Shown: positions 47,018-55,852, counted from the first letter of the stretch. The stretch: 64,000 nt of DNA from Streptococcus oralis (GCF_022749195.1 NZ_CP094226.1:894001-958000); one strand, 5' to 3'. The notes: generated by a model not told the origin, from the sequence alone. Numbers and translations: made by a program.

Positions 47018-47827
47018 ATGATTAAACTACTTGCCTTGGATATGGACGGAACCCTCCTTAATGAAGCCAAGGAAATCCCGCAAGCCCACATCAGTGCCAT
47101 TCACCAAGCCATTGAAAAAGGTGTCAAACTGGTTCTCTGTACAGGTCGCCCGCTTTTCGGTGTTCTTCCTTACTACAAAAAACTGGGACTGGACCTTCAG
47201 AATGAGTATGTCATCGTAAATAACGGTTGTTCAACCCATCAGACCAGTGACTGGAGTCTAGTTGACTGGCAAGAACTTAGTCCAGCTGACATTGAATACC
47301 TCTATGACCTAGCAGAAAAAAGCGACGTTCAGTTGACTCTTTTTGATGAGAAACATTATTTTGTCCTCGGTGGCAAGCCTAATGAAATTGTTCAGAATGA
47401 TGCCAAACTTGTTTTTTCAGACCTGACTGAAATTTCACTAGAGGAAGCGACTAGTGGCAAGTATCGGATGTTCCAAGGCATGTTTTTGGGCACCAAAGAG
47501 CAAACAGACGATTTTGAGCATCGGTTTTCTGAGGAACTCTGTCAACGATTTAGCGGTGTTCGTTCGCAGCCTGTCATTTATGAAGCCATGCCACTTGGAA
47601 CGACAAAGGCTACTGCTCTTTCTCGACTAGCAGCGATTTTGAAGATCGAGCCCTCAGAGATTATGGCCATGGGCGATGCCAATAACGATATCGAAATGCT
47701 TCAGTTTGCAGGACTTGGCATTGCAATGGGAAATGCCAGTGACCATGTCAAATTCCTTGCTAATGACGTTACAGCCAGCAATGAAGAAGAAGGCGTTGCA
47801 CGCGCCATTGAGAAGTATATTTTATAA
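47018..47827 (+). CDS. Cof-type HAD-IIB phosphatase
   Basis: A 269-residue Cof/YidA-type HAD phosphatase, a family that dephosphorylates sugar phosphates, FMN or related small molecules. Motif I is LALDMDGTLLNE (Asp8, Asp10); VLCTGRPLFGVLPYYKKL, a C2B cap, the lysine of GTTKATALSRLA and MAMGDANNDIEMLQFAG with AMGNASDHVK complete the set. Substrate is not predictable. AAAGGAAG precedes the ATG. It is one of three rightward genes in the otherwise leftward right arm and ends at a terminator shared with convergent traX. Confidence 0.88.
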   Translation: MIKLLALDMDGTLLNEAKEIPQAHISAIHQAIEKGVKLVLCTGRPLFGVLPYYKKLGLDLQNEYVIVNNGCSTHQTSDWSLVDWQELSPADIEYLYDLAEKSDVQLTLFDEKHYFVLGGKPNEIVQNDAKLVFSDLTEISLEEATSGKYRMFQGMFLGTKEQTDDFEHRFSEELCQRFSGVRSQPVIYEAMPLGTTKATALSRLAAILKIEPSEIMAMGDANNDIEMLQFAGLGIAMGNASDHVKFLANDVTASNEEEGVARAIEKYIL

Positions 47828-47872
47828 AAAAGAAAAGCAAATAGACAGAAATTACTGTTATTTGCTTTTTTG
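47828..47872. terminator. bidirectional terminator between the HAD gene and traX
   Basis: AAAAGCAAATA pairs with TATTTGCTTTT, with ACAG/CTGT extending the stem inward, and A/T tracts on both sides. Confidence 0.85.
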
Positions 47873-48610
47873 TTACTTAACCAAATAGGCAATCAAGGCT
47901 ATAATCCATAAATGAGCTGGGTAGAAAATATAAAAGAAATATTTACTCCAACTGGTTTCCGTTCCTCGCTGTCCATTATACAAGGCCATAAAAGGAAAGA
48001 CGGTGACAAAGAGCCAGTCAGAATTGAAAAGCATCATTTCCAGTGTTTGGTGCCAAGTGTCGTAAATTTGGATGGAAGTCACTAACAAGAAGGCCCACAG
48101 AAAAGCATAGAGGAGATTTCGCAAGCCCTTGCGATTTCGACAAGAGTAACTAATCAAGAGAAATGGTAGCATGGTGATACCACCCTCAGTAAAAAGACAA
48201 CCGAAAATCAAGAGACCAGCAAGCCCAATCCGACGCCACAACTTCTCTTTTTTATCCAGCTCTTTTCTGGGAAAACCAATCCAAAGCATGGTGACACCGA
48301 TGGCCAAAGTAAAGAAAATATTATTATTGACCATTACTCCTTTGGATGCAAATAGGGCATTGAGAAGGCTATTTCCAGCAAACATGATAAGCGCCCAACT
48401 CCAAAGGCGGATGAGATAGTCTCTCAGGTTTCGAGTATGGATGAAGCCTTCCATAGCCATATAGGCAAACCAAACTCCCACACAACGGGTCAAGGCGTGA
48501 AAGATACCTTCCCACAAAGGAGAAACGATTCCGGTAATATGCGGAATATGGTCTAGAACCATTACTGCCGCCATCAGATACTTCAACTGCGTTGCATTCC
48601 ATTTTTTCAT
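47873..48610 (-). CDS. TraX family membrane protein
   Basis: A 245-residue membrane protein with about seven to eight hydrophobic segments that matches the TraX family, named after the F-plasmid pilin N-acetylase. Landmarks: NATQLKYLMAAVMVLDHIPH at the N-terminus, RCVGVWFAYMAMEGFIHTRN and HLWIIALIAYL at the end. Chromosomal members are common in Firmicutes and probably acylate an unknown surface component; no conjugation genes are near. An extended -10 (TGC TATACT on the minus strand at 48641-48649) precedes it, upstream of which lie two direct repeats and a hairpin. Confidence 0.85.
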   Translation of the reverse strand: MKKWNATQLKYLMAAVMVLDHIPHITGIVSPLWEGIFHALTRCVGVWFAYMAMEGFIHTRNLRDYLIRLWSWALIMFAGNSLLNALFASKGVMVNNNIFFTLAIGVTMLWIGFPRKELDKKEKLWRRIGLAGLLIFGCLFTEGGITMLPFLLISYSCRNRKGLRNLLYAFLWAFLLVTSIQIYDTWHQTLEMMLFNSDWLFVTVFPFMALYNGQRGTETSWSKYFFYIFYPAHLWIIALIAYLVK

Positions 48611-48640
48611 AATAAACCTCTTTCTTTTTGATCTACATAG

Positions 48641-48649
48641 AGTATAGCA
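48641..48649 (-). promoter_or_regulatory. traX extended -10 promoter
   Basis: On the minus strand TGC TATACT, 31 bases before the start codon. Confidence 0.6.
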
Positions 48650-48676
48650 TACATTTCTACGTATAATCGTACACCC

Positions 48677-48715
48677 ATCTTACATTTAAAAAGCCTATCT
48701 TACATTTTTGTAAGA
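48677..48715. repeat. direct repeats and a hairpin between aguB and traX
   Basis: ATCTTACATTT occurs at 48677-48687 and 48697-48707, exactly 20 bases apart. The second is part of a perfect hairpin TCTTACA-TTTT-TGTAAGA (48698-48715). On the minus strand this hairpin is followed at a short distance by TTTTT, so it may end the polyamine operon; the 20-base phasing also suits an activator site for traX. Confidence 0.5.
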
Positions 48716-48754
48716 CAGGAGTGAATATCAAAAATTTATTATGAAAGTTACCTT

Positions 48755-49630
48755 CTAGTCGGTAATACGTTGGTACATTTCTGGTCTTCTATCACGAAAC
48801 AGTCCCCAGTTGAGGCGCTCGCTTGCTCCCTTATCAAGGTCATAAGTGGCTAACAGAACAGCTTCTCCTTGTCTTTCAGCTCTCTCTAGAATAGCTCCTG
48901 TTTCATCCGTTATAAAGGAGGAACCGTAGAAGTCAAGACTGGAACTCTGTCCACCATTTTCCTCACTAGGAGTGACTTCTTCCAAACCATAGCGGTTGGC
49001 TGCAATGACTGGAACAATATTTGCTGCCGCGTGCCCTTGCATAGTACGTTGCCAATGACCACAACTATCCGTATCTAAGATAGGCTCTGAACCAATGGCT
49101 GTTGGATAAAAGAGCAATTCAGCACCATTCAGAGCAAGACAGCGGGCTGTTTCAGGGAACCATTGATCCCAACAGATGCCAATCCCAATCTTAGCGTAGC
49201 GAGTATCCCAGACCTTGAAACCAGTGTTACCAGGCGTAAAATAAAACTTTTCTTGATAATAATGATCATCTGGTATGTGGGTCTTCCGATAGACGCCAAG
49301 CACTTCTCCATCAGCATCAATGACGGCGATTGAGTTGTACAAGACATTGCCATCTTTTTCATAGAAACTGATCGGTAAAACAACTTTTAGTTCCTTAGCA
49401 ATCACCTTAAAATGCTGAATGGCTGTATTTTCTGTCACCGACTGAGAATACTGGTAATAGTCATACTGACGTTCTTGACAGAAATAGGGACGTTCAAACA
49501 ACTCGGGCAAGAGAATAATTTGTGCGCCTTGTTCTGCAGCCTGACGTACTAAACGCTCTGCGGTTTGGATATTTGTTGCTACATCCTTGGCGCATTGCAT
49601 CTGGATCGCTGCAACTCTAACATTTCTCAT
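48755..49630 (-). CDS. aguB: N-carbamoylputrescine amidase
   Basis: AguB hydrolyses N-carbamoylputrescine to putrescine, CO2 and ammonia. The 291-residue nitrilase-family enzyme has the Glu-Lys-Cys triad: Glu43 in ILLPELFERPYFC, Lys116 in VYRKTHIPDDHYY and Cys153 in IGIGICWDQWFPE. The RPYFC and DHYYQEKFYF strings are typical of AguB. The second ATG (49630) is chosen because GGAG lies at a better distance. It is the last gene of a six-gene, tightly spaced polyamine operon; with SpeA and AguA it completes arginine to putrescine. The gap to aguA is 9 bases. Confidence 0.95.
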   Translation of the reverse strand: MRNVRVAAIQMQCAKDVATNIQTAERLVRQAAEQGAQIILLPELFERPYFCQERQYDYYQYSQSVTENTAIQHFKVIAKELKVVLPISFYEKDGNVLYNSIAVIDADGEVLGVYRKTHIPDDHYYQEKFYFTPGNTGFKVWDTRYAKIGIGICWDQWFPETARCLALNGAELLFYPTAIGSEPILDTDSCGHWQRTMQGHAAANIVPVIAANRYGLEEVTPSEENGGQSSSLDFYGSSFITDETGAILERAERQGEAVLLATYDLDKGASERLNWGLFRDRRPEMYQRITD

Positions 49631-49639
49631 CATTTTCTC

Positions 49640-50725
49640 CTATTCTGGGATTTGTTGGGTGATACAGTGGATATTGCCACCACCTAAGAGAATATCTCTG
49701 GCTGGAATTCCTACGACCTTACGGTCTGGGAAACACTTACTGAGGATATCTAGGGCCACTTGGTCGTTTACATCCTCAAACTGGGGAACCAAGACAGCCT
49801 TGTTGGCAATATAAAAATTGACATAGGATGCTGCAAGGCGCTCGCCCTCATAACGCTCCTCTTCCCCTTCTTCATAGGTATAGCCTGATAAATCCTCTTC
49901 AGTGACAACCTGACGAATAGCTGGGATCGGAAGCTTATGAATAGTGAAAGGGTGACCTTTCGCATCCGTTTCCTTCTCTAAAAGGGCAAGGTCAGCTGCA
50001 GACATGGCATACTGAGGATCGCTTTTGTCGTCTGTCCAAGCTAGAACAAGCTCTGCAGGACCAACAAAGGCAACAACATTGTCAACGTGTTCATTGGTTT
50101 CGTCCTGATAAATACCATAAGGAAGCCAAATAACTTTTTCAGCTCCAAGGCTCTCTAATAAGGTGTTTTCGATTTCCTCTTTAGTCAGATGGGGATTGCG
50201 TCCAGGACTGAGTAAGCAGCTTTCAGTCACAAGAATGGTTCCTTGACCATCGCTGTGTATCGCTCCACCTTCCAGTACAAAAGGTTTAGCATCATAAACA
50301 GGCATCTCTAAGACTTCTACAAAGCGACTGGCTACTTGGTCATCGGCTTCATAGTCTTGGTAAAGACCGTCAACAGCACCACCCCAAGCATTGAAAGACC
50401 AGTCTACTGCCAACTTTTCTCTCTTATCATTGACAAGAATCGTCGGACCTGTATCACGAGCCCAGGCATCATTGGTGGGAATATCTAAATAAACGACCTT
50501 GTCTCCAAGATAGGATTGGGCTTCAGATAGATAGTCCTGCTCCACCAAAAGGTAAACCCTTTCCCCTTGGGCTATGGTCTCAATAATCTGGCTAAAGGCC
50601 TTCTTAGCCGCTTTTCCTTGAAAGGGCCATGAACCTGGTCGAGTTGGCCATATCATGAGGGTACCATGATGGGGTTCGTACTCTGCTGGCATACGATAAC
50701 CTGCTTTTTTCGGAGTTTCTATCAT
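49640..50725 (-). CDS. aguA: agmatine deiminase
   Basis: AguA converts agmatine to N-carbamoylputrescine and ammonia. The 361-residue guanidino-group-modifying enzyme shows [68 protein letters not shown] and the C-terminal nucleophile Cys354 in [16 protein letters not shown]. Length and all motifs match streptococcal AguA. It overlaps the nspC gene by 4 bases (ATGA). In this context it works biosynthetically from SpeA-made agmatine, not in an agmatine catabolic operon, because no agmatine-putrescine antiporter or carbamate kinase is nearby. Confidence 0.96.
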   Translation of the reverse strand: MIETPKKAGYRMPAEYEPHHGTLMIWPTRPGSWPFQGKAAKKAFSQIIETIAQGERVYLLVEQDYLSEAQSYLGDKVVYLDIPTNDAWARDTGPTILVNDKREKLAVDWSFNAWGGAVDGLYQDYEADDQVASRFVEVLEMPVYDAKPFVLEGGAIHSDGQGTILVTESCLLSPGRNPHLTKEEIENTLLESLGAEKVIWLPYGIYQDETNEHVDNVVAFVGPAELVLAWTDDKSDPQYAMSAADLALLEKETDAKGHPFTIHKLPIPAIRQVVTEEDLSGYTYEEGEEERYEGERLAASYVNFYIANKAVLVPQFEDVNDQVALDILSKCFPDRKVVGIPARDILLGGGNIHCITQQIPE

Positions 50726-51849
50726 GATAATCTCCCTTTAAAGTCTTGATAGCCGAAGGCTTTGACTAAGCTGCAGTCTCCCTGCTCGTCCATAAGATAG
50801 AGACTTGGCAAGCCAATACCGTTAAAGGTATTATTTTTGACAAAAGAATAAATGGCCATGTCTTCGAAATAGAGTCTGTCACCGATTTGGACTGGATTTT
50901 CAAAGCTATAATCGCCAATCACATCACCCGTCAGACAGGTATTGGAAGAAAGTCTATAGGTATGGGATTTTTCCTGAGCTTCAAAGCCATTTCTCAAAGG
51001 TGGACGATAGGGCATCTCAAGTACGTCTGGCATATGGCAGGTCGCGGACGCATCTAAAACTAAGATATCCATACCGTTTTCGACAATGTCCAATACTTCA
51101 GTTGCTAGATAACCCGCATTGAGCGCAATAGCTTCACCAGGCTCGATATAAACTTCAAGATTGTAAGTTTCTCGGATACGCTTGATTTCAGAAATCATCA
51201 AATCCACATCATAGTCTTCTCTCGTTATGTGGTGTCCTCCACCCATATTGAGCCATTTAACTTGATGTAAGTAGGGACCAAACTGAGCTTCTACAGCTTT
51301 CAAAGTTGTCTCTAAATCATCCGCCCCCTGCTCGCAAAGGGTGTGAAAATGAAGACCATCTACTAAGTCCAGCAAATCGCTTGGTATCTTGTCTAGAGTA
51401 ACTCCAAAACGAGATCCAGGTGCACAAGGGTCATAGAGCGCGTGGTCTCCTTGAGTTGAACACTGTGGGTTGAGGCGCAAACCGACACTAATGCCAGCCT
51501 CTCGACAACGAGGACCATGTTTACGCAACTGTCTCTCTGAGTTGAAGACGATATGATCCGTTATTTCCAGCAATTCCTCCAAGTCTGCATCCTTGAAAGC
51601 AGGTGCAAAGACATGGACTTCCCCCGGGAATTCTTCTCGTGCTAGTTTGGCCTCATAGATACCACTTGCAGTTGTACCAGATAGGTACTCGCTAATCAAG
51701 GGATAGGTTTTATAAAGAGAATATGCCTTCTGGGCAAGCAAAACCTTGCAACCGGCTTCTTCTTGAACATACTGTAGAATGCGACAATTCTCTTCTAATT
51801 TTCCTAAGTCAATGACATAGGCTGGTGTGGGTACTTGTTCTAACTTCAT
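50722..51849 (-). CDS. nspC: carboxynorspermidine/carboxyspermidine decarboxylase
   Basis: NspC decarboxylates carboxyspermidine (or carboxynorspermidine), the last step of the aspartate-semialdehyde route to spermidine. The 375-residue PLP enzyme belongs to the alanine racemase-fold decarboxylases: [18 protein letters not shown], the PLP lysine Lys41 in [26 protein letters not shown], the substrate-binding [13 protein letters not shown] and [12 protein letters not shown] with the reactive Cys. It shares one base with the dehydrogenase upstream and 4 with aguA downstream, so all are co-translated. Confidence 0.93.
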   Translation of the reverse strand: MKLEQVPTPAYVIDLGKLEENCRILQYVQEEAGCKVLLAQKAYSLYKTYPLISEYLSGTTASGIYEAKLAREEFPGEVHVFAPAFKDADLEELLEITDHIVFNSERQLRKHGPRCREAGISVGLRLNPQCSTQGDHALYDPCAPGSRFGVTLDKIPSDLLDLVDGLHFHTLCEQGADDLETTLKAVEAQFGPYLHQVKWLNMGGGHHITREDYDVDLMISEIKRIRETYNLEVYIEPGEAIALNAGYLATEVLDIVENGMDILVLDASATCHMPDVLEMPYRPPLRNGFEAQEKSHTYRLSSNTCLTGDVIGDYSFENPVQIGDRLYFEDMAIYSFVKNNTFNGIGLPSLYLMDEQGDCSLVKAFGYQDFKGRLS

Positions 51850-53108
51850 TAGTCCACCATTTGTGGATTTTCAACCACAACCCATGGCAAGCCGTACTCA
51901 TTCAAAGCTTCCATGAATGGATCTGGATCCAATTCTTCAAGGTTGTAAACTCCAGGTTGTTTCCAAGTTCCGTTCATCACTAATTTGGTCCCAATCATGG
52001 CTGGAACGCCTGTTGTGTAAGAAATTGCTTGTGAACCAACTTCTGCGTAACATTCCTGATGATCACAAACATTGTAGATATAGATAGTCTTTTCAACACC
52101 GTCTTTGACACCTGTAAAGATACAGCCGATATTGGTTTTTCCAACAGTGCGTGGGCCAAGGCTTGCAGGGTCTGGAAGCAAGGCTTTCAAGAATTGAATC
52201 GGAACGATGTCTTTTCCATTAAAGTTAATAGCATCTGTACGAAGGAGACCAACGTTTTCCAAGCATTTCATATGCGTTAGATAGGATTGGCCAAAAGTCA
52301 TAAAGAAACGAATCCGTTTGACACCAGGAATGTTTTTGGCCAATGATTCAATTTCTTCATGGTGAAGGAGATACATGTCTTTTTGTCCAACCTGAGGGAA
52401 ATCATACTCACGCTTGATTGACATGGCTTCCACTTCGACCCATTTTCCATCTTCCCAGTAAGAACCTGGCGCAGAAACCTCGCGGAGGTTGATTTCTGGG
52501 TTAAAGTTTGTTGCAAATGGATAACCGTGGTCACCACCATTACAGTCTAAAATGTCGATATAGTGGATTTCATCAAAATAGTGTTTGAGAGCATAAGCTG
52601 AAAAGACACTGGTCACACCTGGGTCGAAACCAGAACCGAGAAGAGCAGTTAAGCCCGCTTCTTTGAATTTCTCCTGATATGTCCATTGCCATGAGTAGTC
52701 AAAGTAAGCTGTAAAACCAAGTTCCTTGCAGCGTTTTTCATAAATGGCACGCCATTCTGGGTCTTCTGTGTCCTCAGCCTCATAGTTGGCGGTATCGATA
52801 TAGTGGACACCTGTTGCCAAGCAAGCATCCATAATTGTTAAATCTTGATATGGTAAAGCTACGTTCAAAACAGCTTCTGGTTTGTAGCTATCAATTAAGG
52901 CAATCACTTCTTCAACCTTGTCAGCGTCAAGGGCAGCTGTCTCAATCTTTGTACTTGTTTTACCTTCCAGTTTAGCCTTCAAGTCATCACATTTTGACTT
53001 GGTACGGCTAGCAATCATAATCTCTGTAAAGGTTTCGCTATCTTGGCAAATCTTTGAAATAGCAACTTGGGCAACGCCCCCACATCCAATAATTAGTAAA
53101 CGACTCAT
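51849..53108 (-). CDS. carboxynorspermidine/carboxyspermidine dehydrogenase (saccharopine dehydrogenase family)
   Basis: It condenses putrescine (or diaminopropane) with aspartate semialdehyde and reduces the imine with NADPH, giving carboxyspermidine for NspC. The 419-residue protein starts with the Rossmann loop LLIIGCGGVAQVAISKI, has VLNVALPYQDLTIMDACLAT and HYIDTANYE in the middle, LLGSGFDPGVTSVFSAYAL, and ends in a family-typical C-terminal domain. Often annotated as saccharopine dehydrogenase or Lys1, but the adjoining nspC identifies the polyamine role. RBS AAGGAAAA precedes it and overlaps speE by 4 bases. Confidence 0.92.
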   Translation of the reverse strand: MSRLLIIGCGGVAQVAISKICQDSETFTEIMIASRTKSKCDDLKAKLEGKTSTKIETAALDADKVEEVIALIDSYKPEAVLNVALPYQDLTIMDACLATGVHYIDTANYEAEDTEDPEWRAIYEKRCKELGFTAYFDYSWQWTYQEKFKEAGLTALLGSGFDPGVTSVFSAYALKHYFDEIHYIDILDCNGGDHGYPFATNFNPEINLREVSAPGSYWEDGKWVEVEAMSIKREYDFPQVGQKDMYLLHHEEIESLAKNIPGVKRIRFFMTFGQSYLTHMKCLENVGLLRTDAINFNGKDIVPIQFLKALLPDPASLGPRTVGKTNIGCIFTGVKDGVEKTIYIYNVCDHQECYAEVGSQAISYTTGVPAMIGTKLVMNGTWKQPGVYNLEELDPDPFMEALNEYGLPWVVVENPQMVD

Positions 53109-53965
53109 TTTTTTCCTTCCTCTTCTTCTAAAATGTCCTCAACATACTTGGGCAACATAAAGGCTCCCACATGTAAGTTTGCAGTATAGTATTCTGTGAA
53201 AAGCTGGCGTTTTTTCCAGCCTTCCTTGTCAAAATCTTTGACAGGGTGGTATTTTTTCGATGCAAATCCAAACAACCAATAGCCCGCTGGACTGGTTGGG
53301 ATATGGGCCTGATAAACCCGACTGATTGGAAAGGCTTGATTGACCTTGCGGTGCATACTTCGGCAAGCTGACTCATCCTCGTCAAAGAAGGGACTCCCAT
53401 GCTGATAGATCATGATGCCATCTTCTTTGAGAGCTCTGTAACTGTTACCGTAAAATTCCTTGGTAAAGAGCCCTTCCGTATGTCCAAATGGATCTGTCGC
53501 ATCGTTGATAATGATATCGTAATCATCCTCACAGTTTCTCAAAAATCGCAGTCCATTTTGGTAGTAAATGGTGACACGAGGGTCATCTAATCCAGCAGCA
53601 AAATCTGGGAAATACTCACGACAAACCTCAACCAGCATTTCATCTGGTTCAACGATATCGATTTGCTCGAGTTCAGGATAGAGCGTTAATACTTGGGCAA
53701 CACCGCCGTCGCCACCCCCAATAACCAATACTTTCTTAGGATTAGGATGGACAGCCATGGGTACGTGGACGGTCATTTCATTGTAAACAAAATCATCTGC
53801 ATCTGAAAACAAGACATGCCCATTTAAGATCAATATCTTTCCAAAAGCTGGCGTGTCTAAGACTTCTATATCCTGCCATTCACTCTTACCAGCGTAGAGT
53901 TGCTTGGCTGTTCTCAGGGACAGTTTCACATCTGGAGTATGAACTTCAGAAAACCATAAATCCAT
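53105..53965 (-). CDS. speE: spermidine synthase (aminopropyltransferase)
   Basis: SpeE adds an aminopropyl group from decarboxylated S-adenosylmethionine to putrescine. The 286-residue protein has the full fold: N-terminal strand domain with LDTPAFGKILILNGHVLFSD, MAVHPNPKKVLVIGGGDGG (Asp86), EPDEMLVEVCREYFPD, and the catalytic loop IIINDATDPFGHTEGLF. Decarboxylated SAM needs a SpeD-type enzyme, none of which is in this window, while the dehydrogenase-decarboxylase route to spermidine is next door. It starts immediately after the speA stop with no gap and overlaps the dehydrogenase by 4 bases. Confidence 0.93.
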   Translation of the reverse strand: MDLWFSEVHTPDVKLSLRTAKQLYAGKSEWQDIEVLDTPAFGKILILNGHVLFSDADDFVYNEMTVHVPMAVHPNPKKVLVIGGGDGGVAQVLTLYPELEQIDIVEPDEMLVEVCREYFPDFAAGLDDPRVTIYYQNGLRFLRNCEDDYDIIINDATDPFGHTEGLFTKEFYGNSYRALKEDGIMIYQHGSPFFDEDESACRSMHRKVNQAFPISRVYQAHIPTSPAGYWLFGFASKKYHPVKDFDKEGWKKRQLFTEYYTANLHVGAFMLPKYVEDILEEEEGKK

Positions 53966-55426
53966 CTAGTTCTCCTTTCTCTTAATGACGTTGATATGAT
54001 TGACCTCTGGATCTTCCGTCCCTTGGAGGGAGCAACCACGTTCCTTGGCAAATTGGATATAGTCTACAATTTCTCGTGTAATGCGTTCACCTGGTGCTAG
54101 GATTGGAATCCCTGGAGGATAGCACATGACAAATTCCCCACAGACTTGTCCAACAGAATCATCCAAGGTTAAACTTTTTCTTTCTGAATAGAAGGCTTCT
54201 TGTGGAGACAGCACCAACTCGGGCTGGATATATTCACCAGCAATCAAGTCCTTCCCATCTCTCGAGTAGAGCCTCTTGATGTCAGCCAAAGCACCGACTA
54301 AGCGCTCGATGTCTTGGATGCGGTCACCGATTGAAATATAGGCCAATATATTGCCAATATCCCCGAATTCAATCTGAATATCGTATTCGTCTCGTAAGAG
54401 GTCATAAACCTCTATCCCTGTTAGCCCAATACCCTGAGTGTAAACGGACAGCTTGGTCACGTCAAAATCACAGACGGACACTCCGTCTATTAACTCTTTT
54501 GAGTAGGCATAATAGCCACCGATAGCATTGATTTCACGACGAGCATACTCGGATAGCTCAATGACTTTCTCAAAAGACTCTTTCCCACGAAGGGCTAAGT
54601 TACGACGAGAAATATCCAGACTAGCCATCAACAAGTAAGAGGCTGATGTAGACTGGGTCAGGTTGATGATCTGACGAACGTACTCAGGATTCATCTGTTC
54701 CCCGATAAGCAGGATGGAACTTTGAGTCAAACTCCCACCAGACTTATGCATAGAGACCGCCGCCATATCAGCGCCAGCATCCATAGCAGACAGTGGCAAT
54801 TTATCTGTAAAATGCAAATGCGCTCCATGGGCTTCATCCACTAAAACCAGCATGCCCGCTTCGTGAGCCATCTCTGTCAATCCCTTAAGATCTGAACAAA
54901 TCCCATAGTAAGTAGGATTGTTGATTAGGATAGCTTTAGCATCTGGATGTTCCTTAATGGCCTGGGTAGCCCGGTCATTTTCAAGACCTAAAGCGATGCC
55001 GATTTTAGGATCCACACTCATCTCGATATAGATGGGAATGGCACCACATAGAACCAACGCATTGATAGCAGATTTGTGGACATTTCGTGGCAGAATAATC
55101 TTATCTCCTGCCTTACAAGTCGAAAGAATCATAGTTTGAACTGATGAGGTTGTTCCTCCAATCATGAGAAAGGCATGGGCTGCACCAAAAGCATCCGCAG
55201 CCAATTCCTCAGCATCCCTGATAATCGAAATGGGATGGCCTAGATTATCCAAGGGTTTCATCGAATTGACATCAATGCCAACACATTTTTCTCCTAATAG
55301 TTCGACAAGTTCTGGATTTCCCCGTCCACGCTTGTGACCTGGCACATCAAAGGGGACAATCCTTTTCTTGCGTAGCTTGACCAAGGCCTCATAAATTGGG
55401 GCTTGGTTTTGATCTAACTTCTTCAA
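53966..55426 (-). CDS. speA: arginine decarboxylase (aminotransferase-fold Orn/Lys/Arg decarboxylase)
   Basis: It decarboxylates arginine to agmatine, the entry step of the operon. The 486-residue fold-type I PLP enzyme lacks the wing domain of the large inducible decarboxylases. Landmarks are VPFDVPGHKRGRGNPELVE, IGGTTSSVQTMIL, LLVDEAHGAHLHF-like LVLVDEAHGAHLHF, Lys228 (PLP) in AVSMHKSGGSLTQSS and a C-terminal domain. Older annotations call it lysine decarboxylase (Cad), but AguA and AguB downstream make arginine the logical substrate. The start is a TTG at 55426 with AAGGAG 6 bases upstream. The 5' side is a long structured leader with a terminator. Confidence 0.9.
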   Translation of the reverse strand: MKKLDQNQAPIYEALVKLRKKRIVPFDVPGHKRGRGNPELVELLGEKCVGIDVNSMKPLDNLGHPISIIRDAEELAADAFGAAHAFLMIGGTTSSVQTMILSTCKAGDKIILPRNVHKSAINALVLCGAIPIYIEMSVDPKIGIALGLENDRATQAIKEHPDAKAILINNPTYYGICSDLKGLTEMAHEAGMLVLVDEAHGAHLHFTDKLPLSAMDAGADMAAVSMHKSGGSLTQSSILLIGEQMNPEYVRQIINLTQSTSASYLLMASLDISRRNLALRGKESFEKVIELSEYARREINAIGGYYAYSKELIDGVSVCDFDVTKLSVYTQGIGLTGIEVYDLLRDEYDIQIEFGDIGNILAYISIGDRIQDIERLVGALADIKRLYSRDGKDLIAGEYIQPELVLSPQEAFYSERKSLTLDDSVGQVCGEFVMCYPPGIPILAPGERITREIVDYIQFAKERGCSLQGTEDPEVNHINVIKRKEN

Positions 55427-55429
55427 GAC

Positions 55430-55489
55430 TTACTCCTTTACCATATTTTTAGCACCTCAAGAAGATAAAGGCGCTAAAGGTTGACTTAT
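55430..55489 (-). other. spacer between leader terminator and speA, with hairpin
   Basis: TTTAGCGCC pairs with GGTGCTAAA (one G-U) around TTTATCTTCTTGA, just before the ribosome site. No convincing promoter is seen in these 60 bases, so speA may depend on read-through of the leader terminator. Confidence 0.5.
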
Positions 55490-55518
55490 GAAAAAAGAGC
55501 AGGTTTTCACCTGCTCTG
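55490..55518 (-). terminator. terminator at the 3' end of the speA leader RNA
   Basis: On the minus strand AGAGCAGGT pairs perfectly with ACCTGCTCT around GAAA, followed by TTTTTT. Confidence 0.92.
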
Positions 55519-55817
55519 CAATCTTCTGACGTGTGTATTTTGGTTTCTGTTGAGTATGTCTGTTCCTGATGTTTCCTAACTCTCTAGTAGCAAATATTAC
55601 GTACTTTATTGATCGTTTCACAAGATGACGTGTGCTTTCACCACACTAAAATTTATGAATTAGGACAAGCGTCCTAACATCAACTTATAAAAGTAGGCTT
55701 TTAACCCTATCAATAATGTGGCTTTTTAACCACGCTTCGGCATTCAACCCTGCCTGTCCGTAGGCATTTTTTACTCGGGTTTATATTTGCTAGAAAACAT
55801 CATCTCATTTTCTAAGC
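55490..55817 (-). ncRNA. large structured leader or noncoding RNA upstream of speA, family unknown
   Basis: About 328 nt on the minus strand, from a strong promoter to a strong terminator. Two distant segments pair twice: TAGCAAATAT (55792-55783) with ATATTTGCTA (55597-55588), and TGATGTTTTC (55802-55793) with GGAAACATCA (55576-55567). Together they form a roughly 20-bp helix that closes a 185-nt interior. Inside are AACCC/GGGTT around TGCCT-acggac-AGGCA, GTGG-ttaaaaag-CCAC, TAGG-gttaaaag-CCTA, TTAGGAC-gctt-GTCCTAA and GTGTG-gtgaaag-CACAC. No conserved open frame is seen. It does not look like tmRNA, RNase P RNA, T-box or known riboswitches. It could be a free RNA or a leader that controls the polyamine operon. 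Confidence 0.7.
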
Positions 55818-55823
55818 CTTATA

Positions 55824-55852
55824 ACTATATCATGTTTATAAGAGCTTGTAAA
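55824..55852 (-). promoter_or_regulatory. promoter of the speA leader RNA
   Basis: On the minus strand TTTACA (55852-55847), 17 bases, then TATAGT (55829-55824) preceded by TGA, giving an extended -10. Start expected near 55817. Confidence 0.8.

Noticed and set aside
48677..48707. Two phased ATCTTACATTT copies as a CRISPR start
   Set aside because: Only two short copies, no spacers of equal length and no cas genes.
55430..55820. T-box, tmRNA or RNase P RNA in the speA leader
   Set aside because: No T-box GGTGGNACC core, no tmRNA CCA end or tag frame, and no RNase P GAGGAAAGTCC core were found.
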